DNA of 64,000 nucleotides from DGNJ01 sp002388905 (GTDB lineage Bacteria > Pseudomonadota > Gammaproteobacteria > Pseudomonadales > Porticoccaceae). The stretch lies in contig DAITSJ010000004.1 in the NCBI GenBank assembly GCA_036843405.1, positions 169,097-233,096 of the forward strand, written 5' to 3'. Below, piece after piece: positions 7,724-16,680 of the stretch (the stretch's first letter is position 1; each line of letters begins with the position of its first letter). Under the pieces are notes generated by a model, which made no database searches, had not been told where the DNA came from, and saw nothing but the letters and a program-made list of their open reading frames with translations. A program made the translations under genes and the position numbers.

Positions 7724-10700
7724 TTAATGGGATTCGCTCATATCAGCGGGCTTGTCGGCAAACCAGTGATACAGGGCAGGTATAACCAATAGGGTCAGAA
7801 TGGTGGCGGTCACCAGACCGCCGACCACGACGGTCGCCAGTGGCCGCTGTACTTCGCTGCCGGTGCCGGTGGCGAACAACAGCGGAAACAGCCCCAAGGC
7901 GGTGGTGACGGCGGTCATGATCACCGCCCGCAGCCTTGCACAGGCCGCCCGCACGCTGGCTTCGGCAATAGACACCCCGTCCTTGACCAGTTCATTCAGG
8001 TAACTCACCAACACCAAGCCATTTTCCAGGGCGATGCCAAACAGGGCGATAAAGCCCACTGAGGCTGGCACCGAGAGGCTCTGGCCACTGAGCCACAGGG
8101 CGACGATACCGCCCACCAGCGCCAGCGGGATATTGAGCATGATCAACAGGGCGTTGCGCAGGGATCTGAAGTTGACGAACAGCATCAGGAACACCAGCGC
8201 CAGGGTAATGGGCACCACGATCATCAGACGCTTGTTGGCCTGTTGCTGGAGTTCGAACTGCCCGCCCCATTTGAGAAAATACCCCGGCGGTAAATCCACT
8301 TGTTTGGCTATCGCGGCATCGGCCTCGGCCACGAAGGAACCGATGTCCCGGTCGCGGACATTGGTCTGGATGGTGATAAAGCGCTGATTGTTTTCCCGGG
8401 TGATCTGGCGCGGCCCCACCACTTCCTCGATGGCGGCCAGTTCCTCCAGGGGAATGCGCTGTCCGGCGGCGTTCTTGATAATGAGCTGCCCGATCACATC
8501 GGCCCGGTTGCGCGCGGGCTCCTCAAGCCGCACATAGATGTCAAAGCGGCGGATGCCCTCGAACACCTGTCCGGCCTCGCTGCCGCCCACGGCCACGCTC
8601 AGGGTGCGTTGCACATCGCTGACATTCAGGCCGTAGCGAGCTATGGCTTCCCGGTTCAACGAAATGCGCAGTTGCGGCGTACCGCCGATTTGGTCGCGCT
8701 GAACATCCTGGGCGCCCTGCACGGTGCGCATTGCCTGTTCGATGGCCTGCGCTTTCTCCACCAGAACATCCAGGTCATCGCCAAAGAGTTTGGCCGCCAG
8801 TTCGGCCTTGGTGCCGGTCAGCAGTTCATCCACAGCGGCGGCAATGGGCTGGGTGAAGTTGAATTGCGCGCCGGGGAAATCGGCGAACTTCTCGCTCATG
8901 GCCGCATAAAGGCCATCCAGTGTTTCCGCGCTTTGCCATTGGTCCTGGGGCTTGAGCGCGACGAAAATCTCCGCGTTATTCACCGGATCGGCGTGGGCGC
9001 CGACTTCACCCCGGCCAATGCGCGACACCACCTGGGTAACCTCCGGAAACGCTTCCATCAATTGCCGTTCGAATACGCCGATGGTCGTCTCGGCTTTTTC
9101 CAGCGATATGGACGGCGCCATGGTGGCGCGGATCAGCAGATCCCCTTCGTTGAAACGCGGCACAAACTCCGAGCCCAGCCGCAGGGCGACGCCAACGCCA
9201 ATGAGCAGAACCACCGCTGCCAGGGTGATCGCAATCCAGCGGCGCGCCACCATGGCCTGCACCAGCGGTTGGTAGCCTTTCAGTAGCAGGCTGACAATGT
9301 CCTTGCGGGGTTTGTCGGGGTCTGTCTCGGGGCGCTTCATCAGCAGGGACGAGGCCACCGGCGCCACGATCAGGGCAAAGAACAGCGAGCCGAGCATGGC
9401 CACCGCCACCGTATAGGCCAGTGGCCGGAAGGTCGCCCCTTCCACCCCCTGCAAGGTGAACAGTGGCAGAAACACAATGATGATAATACTGATGGCAAAC
9501 AGAATAGGGCGTGCCACCGACTGGCAGGCACGCGCCACCAGGTGCAGGCGTGATTCGTCCGGGGAGGATTCCCGCAACATGCGGTCGATGTTCTCCACCA
9601 CGACGACCGCGCCATCCACCATCATGCCAATGGCGATGGCGATCCCGCCCAGCGACATCAGGTTGGCGGAGATGTCGAAGAATTTCATGGCGAGAAAGGT
9701 GAAGCCGACGGAAAACGGAATCGACAGTGCCACCACCAGGCTGGGTCTGAACCCGCCCATAAACGCCAACAGCACCAGGGCCACCAGAATGATGCCTTGC
9801 AACAGGGCGTTGATCACCGTGCTCACCGCAGCCTTGACCAGTGTCGCCTGGTCGTAATAGGGCTGCACCTCGATACCTTTGGGCAGGTTGGCGTTGATGG
9901 TGGCCAGCTCCTGCTTGACGGCGCCGATCACCTGGGAGGTATTGCTGCCAATGAGCTTCAATACCATGCCCACGACCACTTCGCCTTCCCCGTCCTTGGT
10001 GGTAAGTCCGCGGCGGATTTCGCCGCCTATGTCCAGTTCGCCGAGTTGGTGCAGGTAGACCGGCGTGCCGTCGATGGTTTTCACCACAATGTTGCGCAGG
10101 GCATTGAGATCCGTGGCCAGACCCACGGAGCGCACGATGTACTCCTCATCATTTTTGACAATGAACTGCGCCCCGGCGTTGGCATTGTTGGCCTCGATGC
10201 GCTCCTTGATGTCTGGCAGCGAGACGTCGTAGCGGATCAGCGCGTCGGGGTCGATACGCACCTGGAACTGCTTGACCTCACCGCCGATGGAAAGAACTTC
10301 CGTAACGCCTTTCACCGTCTGCAGGTTGAACTTGACGATCCAGTCCTGGATCTCCCGCAGCTCGGTGTTGCTGTATTGCCCGCTGGTGTCCTCCAGCACG
10401 TAGAACAGGATCTGGCCGAGCCCGGTAGTGATGGGGCCCATCACCGGCTCGCCGAAGCCGTCGGGAATCGCCTCCCGGGCCACCTGCAACCGTTCCCCCA
10501 CCAACTGGCGGGCGAAGTAAATATTGGTGCCATCCTCGAAGTAGATATTGACTACGGACAAGCCGAAGTTGGAGATCGACCGCACATGATCCAGTTGCGG
10601 CAGGCCGTTCATGGCACTTTCGATGGGGTAAGTAACGTATTTTTCCACTTCCTCCGGTGCCAGACCTTCGGTTTCCACAAAAACCTGCACCAGGGCCGGT

Positions 10701-10825
10701 GAAATATCCGGGTAGGCGTCGACCGGCAGGGTGCGATAGGCGAAGTAACCGCCGATAAGCATCGCCAGAGAGATCACGACCACTAACAGTCGGTTCTCCA
10801 GCGCAAAACGAATAAGAGTTTGCAT
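7724..10825 (-). CDS. czcA: Heavy-metal efflux RND transporter, inner-membrane pump (CzcA/CusA family)
   Basis: A 1033-residue HME-RND permease of full family length. The N-terminal TM1 (LENRLLVVVISLAMLIGGYFAY) is followed by the periplasmic porter domain (YPDISPALVQV...GLAPEEVEKYVTYPIE), then the TM4 proton-relay region GMMVDGAVVVVENIDRML with Asp and Glu conserved, then the second porter half and TM7-12. It exports divalent or monovalent metal ions across the envelope using the proton gradient, together with CzcB and CzcC. The TM4 stretch lacks the extra upstream Asp of classical CzcA (DFG), so the metal could differ from Co/Zn/Cd. It lies 15 bp from czcB. Confidence 0.93.
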   Translation of the reverse strand: MQTLIRFALENRLLVVVISLAMLIGGYFAYRTLPVDAYPDISPALVQVFVETEGLAPEEVEKYVTYPIESAMNGLPQLDHVRSISNFGLSVVNIYFEDGTNIYFARQLVGERLQVAREAIPDGFGEPVMGPITTGLGQILFYVLEDTSGQYSNTELREIQDWIVKFNLQTVKGVTEVLSIGGEVKQFQVRIDPDALIRYDVSLPDIKERIEANNANAGAQFIVKNDEEYIVRSVGLATDLNALRNIVVKTIDGTPVYLHQLGELDIGGEIRRGLTTKDGEGEVVVGMVLKLIGSNTSQVIGAVKQELATINANLPKGIEVQPYYDQATLVKAAVSTVINALLQGIILVALVLLAFMGGFRPSLVVALSIPFSVGFTFLAMKFFDISANLMSLGGIAIAIGMMVDGAVVVVENIDRMLRESSPDESRLHLVARACQSVARPILFAISIIIIVFLPLFTLQGVEGATFRPLAYTVAVAMLGSLFFALIVAPVASSLLMKRPETDPDKPRKDIVSLLLKGYQPLVQAMVARRWIAITLAAVVLLIGVGVALRLGSEFVPRFNEGDLLIRATMAPSISLEKAETTIGVFERQLMEAFPEVTQVVSRIGRGEVGAHADPVNNAEIFVALKPQDQWQSAETLDGLYAAMSEKFADFPGAQFNFTQPIAAAVDELLTGTKAELAAKLFGDDLDVLVEKAQAIEQAMRTVQGAQDVQRDQIGGTPQLRISLNREAIARYGLNVSDVQRTLSVAVGGSEAGQVFEGIRRFDIYVRLEEPARNRADVIGQLIIKNAAGQRIPLEELAAIEEVVGPRQITRENNQRFITIQTNVRDRDIGSFVAEADAAIAKQVDLPPGYFLKWGGQFELQQQANKRLMIVVPITLALVFLMLFVNFRSLRNALLIMLNIPLALVGGIVALWLSGQSLSVPASVGFIALFGIALENGLVLVSYLNELVKDGVSIAEASVRAACARLRAVIMTAVTTALGLFPLLFATGTGSEVQRPLATVVVGGLVTATILTLLVIPALYHWFADKPADMSESH

Positions 10826-10840
10826 ACTGTTCTCCCGCGA

Positions 10841-11887
10841 TTAGTGGTTGTGACCGGATTCGAATTCGCTTTTTTGCAGCTGGGCCTTGAGCACGAATCC
10901 ACCTTTGGCCACATAGCGTTCACCCGCGTCGAGGCCGGTCAGGATCTCCACCGCGTCGCTGTCCCCGCGACCCAGCGTAACCGGGCGGGGTTCCCAGCTG
11001 CCGTCGTGCTGAACGAATATCGTGGGTTGGCCCTCCAGGTCGATAACGGCGGTTCTGGGTGCCACCACCTCTGCAGGAAACTCTCCCAGGGTAATCTGGC
11101 CTTCAATGAACATGCCCGGCTTCCAATCATTGTCAGGATTGGCCAGGAAGACCCGCGCCAAGCCTGTGCGGGTGGCCTCGTATACCAGCGGCGCCACATA
11201 GTCCAGGCTGGTCTCCACGGGTGTGGGGCCATGGCTGGTGGTGATTCGCACCGGCTGCCCTGTTTTTACCAGCGGTACCTGCTTGGGATAGAGGGCGATA
11301 TCCACCCACAGGGTGGACAGGTTCGCGACGACAAAAGCGGTATCGTCGGGCGCCAGGTGTTCTCCCAGGGTGACGTGGCGTTTGATGACCACGCCGTCGA
11401 TCAGGGATTTCAGCTGAAAGCGGGACAGGGTCTCGGAACTCTCGGCGACGGCGAGCACATCGCCGGCCTTGACCCGGTCACCGGTTTTTGCCTGTACCTC
11501 GACGATCTTGGCAGAAAACCGGGGTGTGATATGGGCCACGGCCTCCTCGTTGAGTTTCACCTCGCCGGGCAGTGAGACCAGTTGGCGAATCACACCGGCT
11601 TCAGCGGTGGCGATTTCACCACCGAAGTCCCGTAGCAGGTCGGCGCTAAAAGTTAGATCAGGCTCTTCTTCCTCATGGTCTTTATGACCGGCTTCTTCGG
11701 CATGGTCGCCTTCATCTTCAGCGTGATCTTCCCCGGCATGTTCCTCTTCCGAGTGTTGCTTTTCATCTGCGTGCTGAGCGCCTTCTTCGGTGTGAGCGGC
11801 ATGATCTGATGGGGCGGCGATGGTGCTTTGAGATGCCATGGCGGCTAGCAGCAAGCCGCCCATTAAATAATTCAGTAACGTGTTCAT
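10841..11887 (-). CDS. czcB: RND efflux periplasmic adaptor (CzcB type)
   Basis: A 348-residue membrane-fusion protein. A signal peptide (MNTLLNYLMGGLLLAAMASQ) precedes an unusually His/Glu/Asp-rich stretch at about residues 28-75 (HAAHTEEGAQHADEKQH and similar), likely a periplasmic metal-binding arm. Next come a lipoyl/barrel-sandwich half-motif (ITPRFSAKIVEVQAKTGDRVKAG), a beta-barrel and a membrane-proximal domain. It bridges CzcA and CzcC. Its start overlaps the czcC stop by 4 bp, so the two are translationally coupled. The C-terminus ends SEFESGHNH. Confidence 0.92.
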   Translation of the reverse strand: MNTLLNYLMGGLLLAAMASQSTIAAPSDHAAHTEEGAQHADEKQHSEEEHAGEDHAEDEGDHAEEAGHKDHEEEEPDLTFSADLLRDFGGEIATAEAGVIRQLVSLPGEVKLNEEAVAHITPRFSAKIVEVQAKTGDRVKAGDVLAVAESSETLSRFQLKSLIDGVVIKRHVTLGEHLAPDDTAFVVANLSTLWVDIALYPKQVPLVKTGQPVRITTSHGPTPVETSLDYVAPLVYEATRTGLARVFLANPDNDWKPGMFIEGQITLGEFPAEVVAPRTAVIDLEGQPTIFVQHDGSWEPRPVTLGRGDSDAVEILTGLDAGERYVAKGGFVLKAQLQKSEFESGHNH

Positions 11888-13299
11888 TGTGATTCATCCT
11901 GTGGCGAAAGAGACGCTTTACCATCGATGCTGTCCAGCGTGGGCAGGCGCAGATCGGACCGGAAGTCATTGGCCGCGTCGGTGGGGTAGAGCGACTGGCG
12001 CTCCCCTGTAAGCGGCTGGCCGGTCAGGGTCTCCAGTGTGATAAGGGTTTGGTGAAAATCGGTGGCGGCGGCAACGGCCTCGGTTTCGAAGGACAGCAGC
12101 TGACGCCGGGCTTCCACCAGTTCCAGATAGGAAAATCGCCCGTCGCCGTAGCCTTCCTGAATCAGCATCAGTGCCTGTTGGGCCTCGGGCAGTATCTGCT
12201 CACGCAACAGGGTAACTCGCTCGCGGGCCTGTTCCAGTTGGGCGAAGGCATTGCGCAGTTCCGTAAAAACCTTCACTCGTGTGGCTTTCTCTTCGAGATC
12301 CAGTTTCGCCAGATCCTCCCGCGCGGCCCTGATGTCGCCCTGGTTGCGGTTAGAGACGCCAAGGGGCATGGAAAACGAAAAAACCAGACCGGTATCGCCG
12401 GTTCCCTCGACCCGCCTGATACCCGCGCCGACTTCAATGTCCTGCCGGCCCCGGGCAATGGCCAGGTCCAGTTCGGCCTGGCGCAGTCTTTCCAGGGTCA
12501 TAAACTGTTGCAGCTGCGGGGCCTGCTCCAGTTGGAGTTGGACGCTGGCAAACTCAGGCGTTGGCGCTAACGCAAAGAGTTCAGCCTCGACGTTCGTAAA
12601 ATCCGCCGAGGTTTCCCCCCACAGACTCGCCAGGCGCCGTTTGGCGTTTCCCAGGCGCACGGTGAGATTGCTTACCGCCAACCTGGCCTGCATCAGGTCC
12701 GTGCGGGCACGGCTGAGTTCCGCCCGACTGGCGCTGCCAGCGTCAAACCGGCTTTGGGCGACCTTTTCTGCCACGTTGGTAAAGTCCACGACTTGCCGGG
12801 CAAAGGCCAGCAGGCGCTGGGTTTGCGCCACTTCCAGGTAGCGGCTGGCCGCCGCAGATAGTGCGTCGAGGCGGGCCAGTTCATAGTCGCGCTCGAGGGT
12901 TTGGCGGCGCCATTGGCCAACATCCCCGCGCAGCGAGCGCTTGCCGCCCATCTCGATAACCTGGCTGAGCGCCAGGGTGGTTTCCATGGCATCGGTGCCC
13001 GAGAACTCGTCATTGCCGGCAATATTTTCGACCTCGAGGGAGACCTGTGGGTTGGGCCGAAACCCGGCTTGGAGGGCCCGCGCCTCGGCCGCGCGAATAT
13101 CGTAGGGATACATCGCCAATTCGGGATTGTCACTGAGCACCCGGGCGAAGGCCTCGGGTAGGGTCAGTGTTGCCGGGTCGCGGTCGGCGGCCTGGATAAG
13201 CCCGGACAGGCTTAGCAGTGCGCAGCAAATCAGCAGGCGCGTTGTGCGGATTATCAGGCTTCGACCTGAATCCGGACGCAAACGGAATAGCATGGACAT
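11884..13299 (-). CDS. czcC: RND efflux outer-membrane factor (CzcC/TolC family)
   Basis: A 471-residue outer-membrane efflux protein with two OEP repeats rich in heptad coiled coil (TLPEAFARVLSDNPELAMYPYDI; LTVRLGNAKRRLASLWGE; FTELRNAFAQLEQARERV). It follows a signal-anchor-like N-terminus (LIICALL-type hydrophobic run at about residues 22-37). It forms the exit duct of the Czc-type tripartite pump. It is the first structural pump gene, about 60 bp downstream of a small His/Cys-rich gene. The exact start (Met1 or the next Met, two codons on) is uncertain. Confidence 0.9.
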   Translation of the reverse strand: MSMLFRLRPDSGRSLIIRTTRLLICCALLSLSGLIQAADRDPATLTLPEAFARVLSDNPELAMYPYDIRAAEARALQAGFRPNPQVSLEVENIAGNDEFSGTDAMETTLALSQVIEMGGKRSLRGDVGQWRRQTLERDYELARLDALSAAASRYLEVAQTQRLLAFARQVVDFTNVAEKVAQSRFDAGSASRAELSRARTDLMQARLAVSNLTVRLGNAKRRLASLWGETSADFTNVEAELFALAPTPEFASVQLQLEQAPQLQQFMTLERLRQAELDLAIARGRQDIEVGAGIRRVEGTGDTGLVFSFSMPLGVSNRNQGDIRAAREDLAKLDLEEKATRVKVFTELRNAFAQLEQARERVTLLREQILPEAQQALMLIQEGYGDGRFSYLELVEARRQLLSFETEAVAAATDFHQTLITLETLTGQPLTGERQSLYPTDAANDFRSDLRLPTLDSIDGKASLSPQDESQ

Positions 13300-13361
13300 G
13301 AATTACCTCACGTAAAGATTTTTGAAAAATCCTGGTGCCGGTCGATGACCGGAAAGTGAGG

Positions 13362-13706
13362 TTAGGCTATGGGCGGTCGGAGTATCGCAGCGATGGGGGG
13401 AGAGGGGTGGTCGACGGTATAGCGTAGTGTGACCTGGTTGGAAGAGGCAGTCGGTATCGTGGGCAGCTGCATGGATAGCAGCATATGAGAGCCATGGCAA
13501 TGGCAGGAGTGACAGTGGCCGGGCGGTGTGTTGTGGTCTGATCCCGGTGACGGGTCTGTCGCTTGGGTTGAACTGTCTCCCCCGGACATATCCGCCAACT
13601 CATGGGGTTGGTGATCTGAATGGATGGGCAATACATCAGCGGCGATGGATAGTGATTGCACTACCATCAATACCGCAAACAGTATTAACGTCCAGTTTTT
13701 TGCCAT
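13362..13706 (-). CDS. Small His/Cys-rich secreted protein of metal operon (DUF2946/CopL-like)
   Basis: About 114 residues from ATG 13706: MAKNWTLILFAVLMVVQSL is a signal peptide or anchor, followed by a polar region with HSDHQPHE and a compact CHSCHCHGSH cluster, then a Pro-rich end. The layout resembles the small proteins that precede copper or Czc-type efflux operons and bind metal in the periplasm. I cannot assign a family firmly. It starts the leftward block that continues with czcCBA. ATG 13706 was preferred over the longer frame from 13754 because the hydrophobic signal starts there. Confidence 0.6.
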   Translation of the reverse strand: MAKNWTLILFAVLMVVQSLSIAADVLPIHSDHQPHELADMSGGDSSTQATDPSPGSDHNTPPGHCHSCHCHGSHMLLSMQLPTIPTASSNQVTLRYTVDHPSPPIAAILRPPIA

Positions 13707-13861
13707 TCGGTTATCAAGCGAGCCGAGTAGAAACGAGCGCACACTGTAGTTCACTAGGGCGATTCAATCAACCAGGGCTCTTGTCGTCGTCTAAAAACGG
13801 GACGTGTTAATTCTCGGAACGGTTGCACTATTAAGCCGCTTGATATCGCTTATTGTCCGAG

Positions 13862-14818
13862 TCAGTGGCTATTCTTGAACAGGCGCGGCAGCCAGTGCAG
13901 ATACGCGACCATGCCGAACAACTCGACCAGGGATTGGAAGACGATAACCACGACAGCGGCCCGCCAGGGTTCCGGCAGTGACAGGGCCAACGGTAACATG
14001 ACGAAGGAGTTGCGGGTACCAAAGCTGAACGTGAGTGTGCGGCCGATAGTGGATGTGAACCCGAATAGCTCACTGAGCCCCTTGCCGATAACAGCAGCGG
14101 CAACCAGATAAAGTACAAAGACCACGAGCGCCGACCACAGCAGGGCGCCATTGTCGATCACCAGGCTGACCTGGGAGCCGGCAATCAAAAACACCACCAG
14201 TGCCAGCAGTGGCACGGGCAGCCACCCAAGCCAGTTCACCAGTGTTTGCGCTCGCTGGTGCTTTTCCGTCAACCGTTCGGTTAACCAGGCCAGGATCAGC
14301 GGGGTGACAATCAATCCGAAGAATGCTGGCAGCAAGTAGCTGCCAACCGCCAGCTCAATGGCGATATTGCCCATGAAAAGCCAGATATAAACGGGCAGCA
14401 AAATGAGCTGGACAATCAGGAGGATCGGTGCGGCCGCGATGGCCCGGGTGCCGTCCCCGCCGCCGAGATGGGTAAAGCTGATAAACCAGTCCGTACAGGG
14501 TACCAGCAGTACTAGCAGCACGCCGAGACGAATAGCGGGATCACCCGGTAATAGCAGCGACAGTACGCCAATGACGAAGGGCACCAGGATAAAATTACCC
14601 GTCAGCAAAGTGGCTAGGAAGCGGCGATCACGAAACGCTGACCTGAGATGTACCAGTGGCACCTGGGTAAAGGTGGTATACAGGAGAACGCCCAGAGCCG
14701 GCCACAGCAACAGTTCCCAATGACGGGTCTGCTCTGGTGACATCCAGCCGATGGTTATGCCGGCCAGGATGGCAACCAGATAAAGCCAGACCTGATATCG
14801 CTCCAGTTGTTCGCGCAT
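13862..14818 (-). CDS. ACR3-like arsenite/bile-acid:Na+ symporter family permease
   Basis: A 318-residue polytopic protein with about ten hydrophobic segments. The family signature LLVLLVPCTDWFISFTHLGGGD carries the conserved Cys proposed to be essential in Acr3. Later segments include SFGTRNSFVMLPLALSLP. This subfamily is annotated as 'arsenic resistance protein', but some members move other anions, so substrate is inferred. No arsR or arsC lies beside it; it is the first gene inside the right end of the guaA island. Confidence 0.8.
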   Translation of the reverse strand: MREQLERYQVWLYLVAILAGITIGWMSPEQTRHWELLLWPALGVLLYTTFTQVPLVHLRSAFRDRRFLATLLTGNFILVPFVIGVLSLLLPGDPAIRLGVLLVLLVPCTDWFISFTHLGGGDGTRAIAAAPILLIVQLILLPVYIWLFMGNIAIELAVGSYLLPAFFGLIVTPLILAWLTERLTEKHQRAQTLVNWLGWLPVPLLALVVFLIAGSQVSLVIDNGALLWSALVVFVLYLVAAAVIGKGLSELFGFTSTIGRTLTFSFGTRNSFVMLPLALSLPEPWRAAVVVIVFQSLVELFGMVAYLHWLPRLFKNSH

Positions 14819-15117
14819 TTAAAGCTGTTCCTGCTGTTTTTCGAGGGCACGATAATATCACTGGTGCGCAATGAACTCCCGACACTTGCCCTGAGCATTT
14901 CGGCAGGCTTATCGAGGGGGACTGAAACCTCTTTAGGTTGGGTCGGGAGAGATACGGTAAAATGGTTAGCGTCAGCGTTTTACCTTTTTGCCGGCTAGCA
15001 GACAGAGAGGAGAGCTTCCCCATAGGGTTAGTAGTTACCCCCGGGCAGCCTGATGCTGATCGTTGTTTAGTGGAGCTATCAGCAAAAATTGAAATTATTT
15101 TTAAGGAATTTTTGAGC
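14819..15117. other. Right island arm, no gene seen; possible weak terminator
   Basis: About 300 bp without a supported gene. It contains an inverted repeat GGTAAAA (14956-14962) / TTTTACC (14978-14984) with a 15-nt loop followed by five T, which could be a weak rho-independent terminator on the plus strand, perhaps of a lost gene. The rest is AT-richer than the cargo genes. Confidence 0.35.
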
Positions 15118-15137
15118 ATGGTATTTTTCATGGTATT
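15118..15137 (+). repeat. Right copy of 20-bp arm-type repeat
   Basis: ATGGTATTTTTCATGGTATT, identical to 6235-6254 and in the same orientation. It ends 60 bp before attR. The mirror placement relative to the two att cores supports a recombinase arm-site role. Confidence 0.6.
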
Positions 15138-15197
15138 ACCGATTAGCAGGAAAATAAGCCATTGATAATAAAAGATAAAAATGGCTTATTTACAATA

Positions 15198-15210
15198 GAG
15201 TGGGAGTGAC
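15198..15210 (+). repeat. attR-like 13-bp repeat
   Basis: GAGTGGGAGTGAC, a copy of the guaA terminal sequence at 6154-6166. Sequence diverges on both sides of it. Confidence 0.8.
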
Positions 15211-15252
15211 CGGCACTGACACGGAATGTCTGGCAATGACAGGAAAATTCTC

Positions 15253-15279
15253 AAAGCCCAGCGTCTTCGCTGGGCTTTT
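15253..15279 (+). terminator. Rho-independent terminator, probably the original guaA terminator
   Basis: AAAGCCCAGCG (15253-15263), loop TCTT, CGCTGGGCTTT (15268-15278), then a further T. This is a perfect 11-bp stem. It lies 43 bp after attR, the distance expected for guaA before the island inserted. Confidence 0.85.
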
Positions 15280-15342
15280 CCGTTTATGCAGGGGCGAGTC
15301 CGATTTTTAACCTTGTAGAGGGTGACCTTTACGGGTATCGAG

Positions 15343-16243
15343 TTGTAGATTGCCCCGTCCACGTATTATGAGCACAAAGCCAGAGAGTGCAATCCGCAGC
15401 GCCTGCCCAAACGAGCGCGGCGCGATCAAGGCCTGGAAGTCGAGATCCGGCGTGTCTGGGAAGAGAATTTCGGTGTATACGGTGCCCGGAAGGTGTGGCG
15501 CCGACTGTTGAGCGAAGGGGGTGAAGTGGCCCGCTGCACCGTCGAGCGATTAATGAAAAAAGCTGGATTTACAGGGCATTAGGCGCGGAGTTCGCTGCTG
15601 GACGACGGTGGTCGATGAGGCTCTGGAGCGCCCGGCGGACAAGGTGAACCGTCAGTTCGTGGCCTGCAGGCCGAACCAGCTGTGGGTCGCCGACATCACC
15701 TTCGTGGCGACGTGGGCAGGCTTTGTCTACGTCGCCTTTGTCACTGATGTGTTTGCCCGGCGCATCGTCGGCTGGCGAGTCAGTCGCTCGCTGAAGACCG
15801 ATCTGGTACTCGATGCACTGGAACAGGCCATCTGGGCGAGAGGGCACAGCGACAATCTCATCCACCACAGCGATCGCGGCAGCCAGGGTGAATTCACCCA
15901 GTATTTATCGATCCGCTATTCGGACCGGCTGGCAGAGGCCGGCATCGAGGCCTCCGTGGGCAGCGTCGGCGACTCCTATGACAATGCCTTGGCTGAGACC
16001 ATCAACGGCCTGTACAAGACTGAGCTGATCCACAGGCGGGCTCCTTGGCGGACGGTGGAGGAGGTGGAATATGGCACCCTGGAATGGGTCGACTGGTTCA
16101 ACAACCGCCGGCTACTGGAGCCTATTGGCAACGTGCCACCGGCGGAGTTTGAAATGGCGTATTATCGCCAACAAGGGGAGTCGGCCATGGTGGCCTGACT
16201 CAAACTAATGAGTCTCCGGAATACTCGGGGCGATTCATTACAT
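15343..16243 (+). pseudogene. IS3-family transposase OrfB remnant
   Basis: Two pieces of one OrfB in different frames. The first, 15343-15584, reads PSTYYEHKARE..., then VYGARKVWRRLL and a stop. The second, 15608-16198, reads NQLWVADITFVATWAGFVYVAFVTDVFARRIVGW (core with the first Asp), IHHSDRGSQ (second Asp) and VGDSYDNALAETINGLYKTE (catalytic Glu). The 5' end of OrfB and all of OrfA are missing. The bases after the stop (16200-16243, CCGGAATACTCGGGGCGATT) resemble the right end of IS3-family elements. The element is dead through truncation and frameshift. It sits about 60 bp beyond the guaA terminator. Confidence 0.85.
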
Positions 16244-16680
16244 CTACCGATGCTCCTGTTGAGATATGTTTGGTGGGCGTTAGGTATACGAGCTGGAATT
16301 GCCGGTGTGACGCCACGCTGTGTTGCCTGGCGCACAGACGCCCCGGACACTGAGACGGACACTGGTTGTAAATCCTGCCTTTATTCAAACTGAGCACTAA
16401 TGATCATACCGTTGAGCAAAGGAACGGAGCCGACCCGGAGACGCACCCGTTGCCTTGCACGACCTGATGATGAGGCGATTTCGTGCCGGGGCAATGAGGG
16501 TGGCGCTGTCCGACAGACCGTCCCGCCCCTCATCCAGGGGAGAGACACGCGGACGAAGGATCGTAGCCGGGCCAGGATAATGTCCCGTCGATATCTGCAG
16601 AAGCGCGCCGTAATGGTTCCCGACACATGCCATGTGCCGCCCTGTCCAGGGAATGGCGTCCACTTCTGCAGGCGGCTGTG
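16244..16680. other. No gene recognised
   Basis: A 437-bp stretch between the IS3 remnant and the desaturase. Short frames on both strands have no protein-like composition or match I recognise, and no promoter stands out. Confidence 0.4.

Larger units (their letters stand above)
6154..15210. mobile_element. Genomic island in the guaA 3' end carrying metal-efflux genes
   Basis: The 13-bp sequence GAGTGGGAGTGAC occurs at the end of guaA (6154-6166) and again at 15198-15210. A rho-independent terminator that fits guaA lies just after the second copy. The DNA between carries a heavy-metal resistance block and an ACR3-like permease. The 3' end of guaA is a known integration target for tyrosine-recombinase islands. 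No integrase gene or recognisable fragment is present between the repeats, so the element is either decayed or mobilised by a recombinase elsewhere. The boundaries are read from the repeats; the element type is inferred. Confidence 0.8.
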
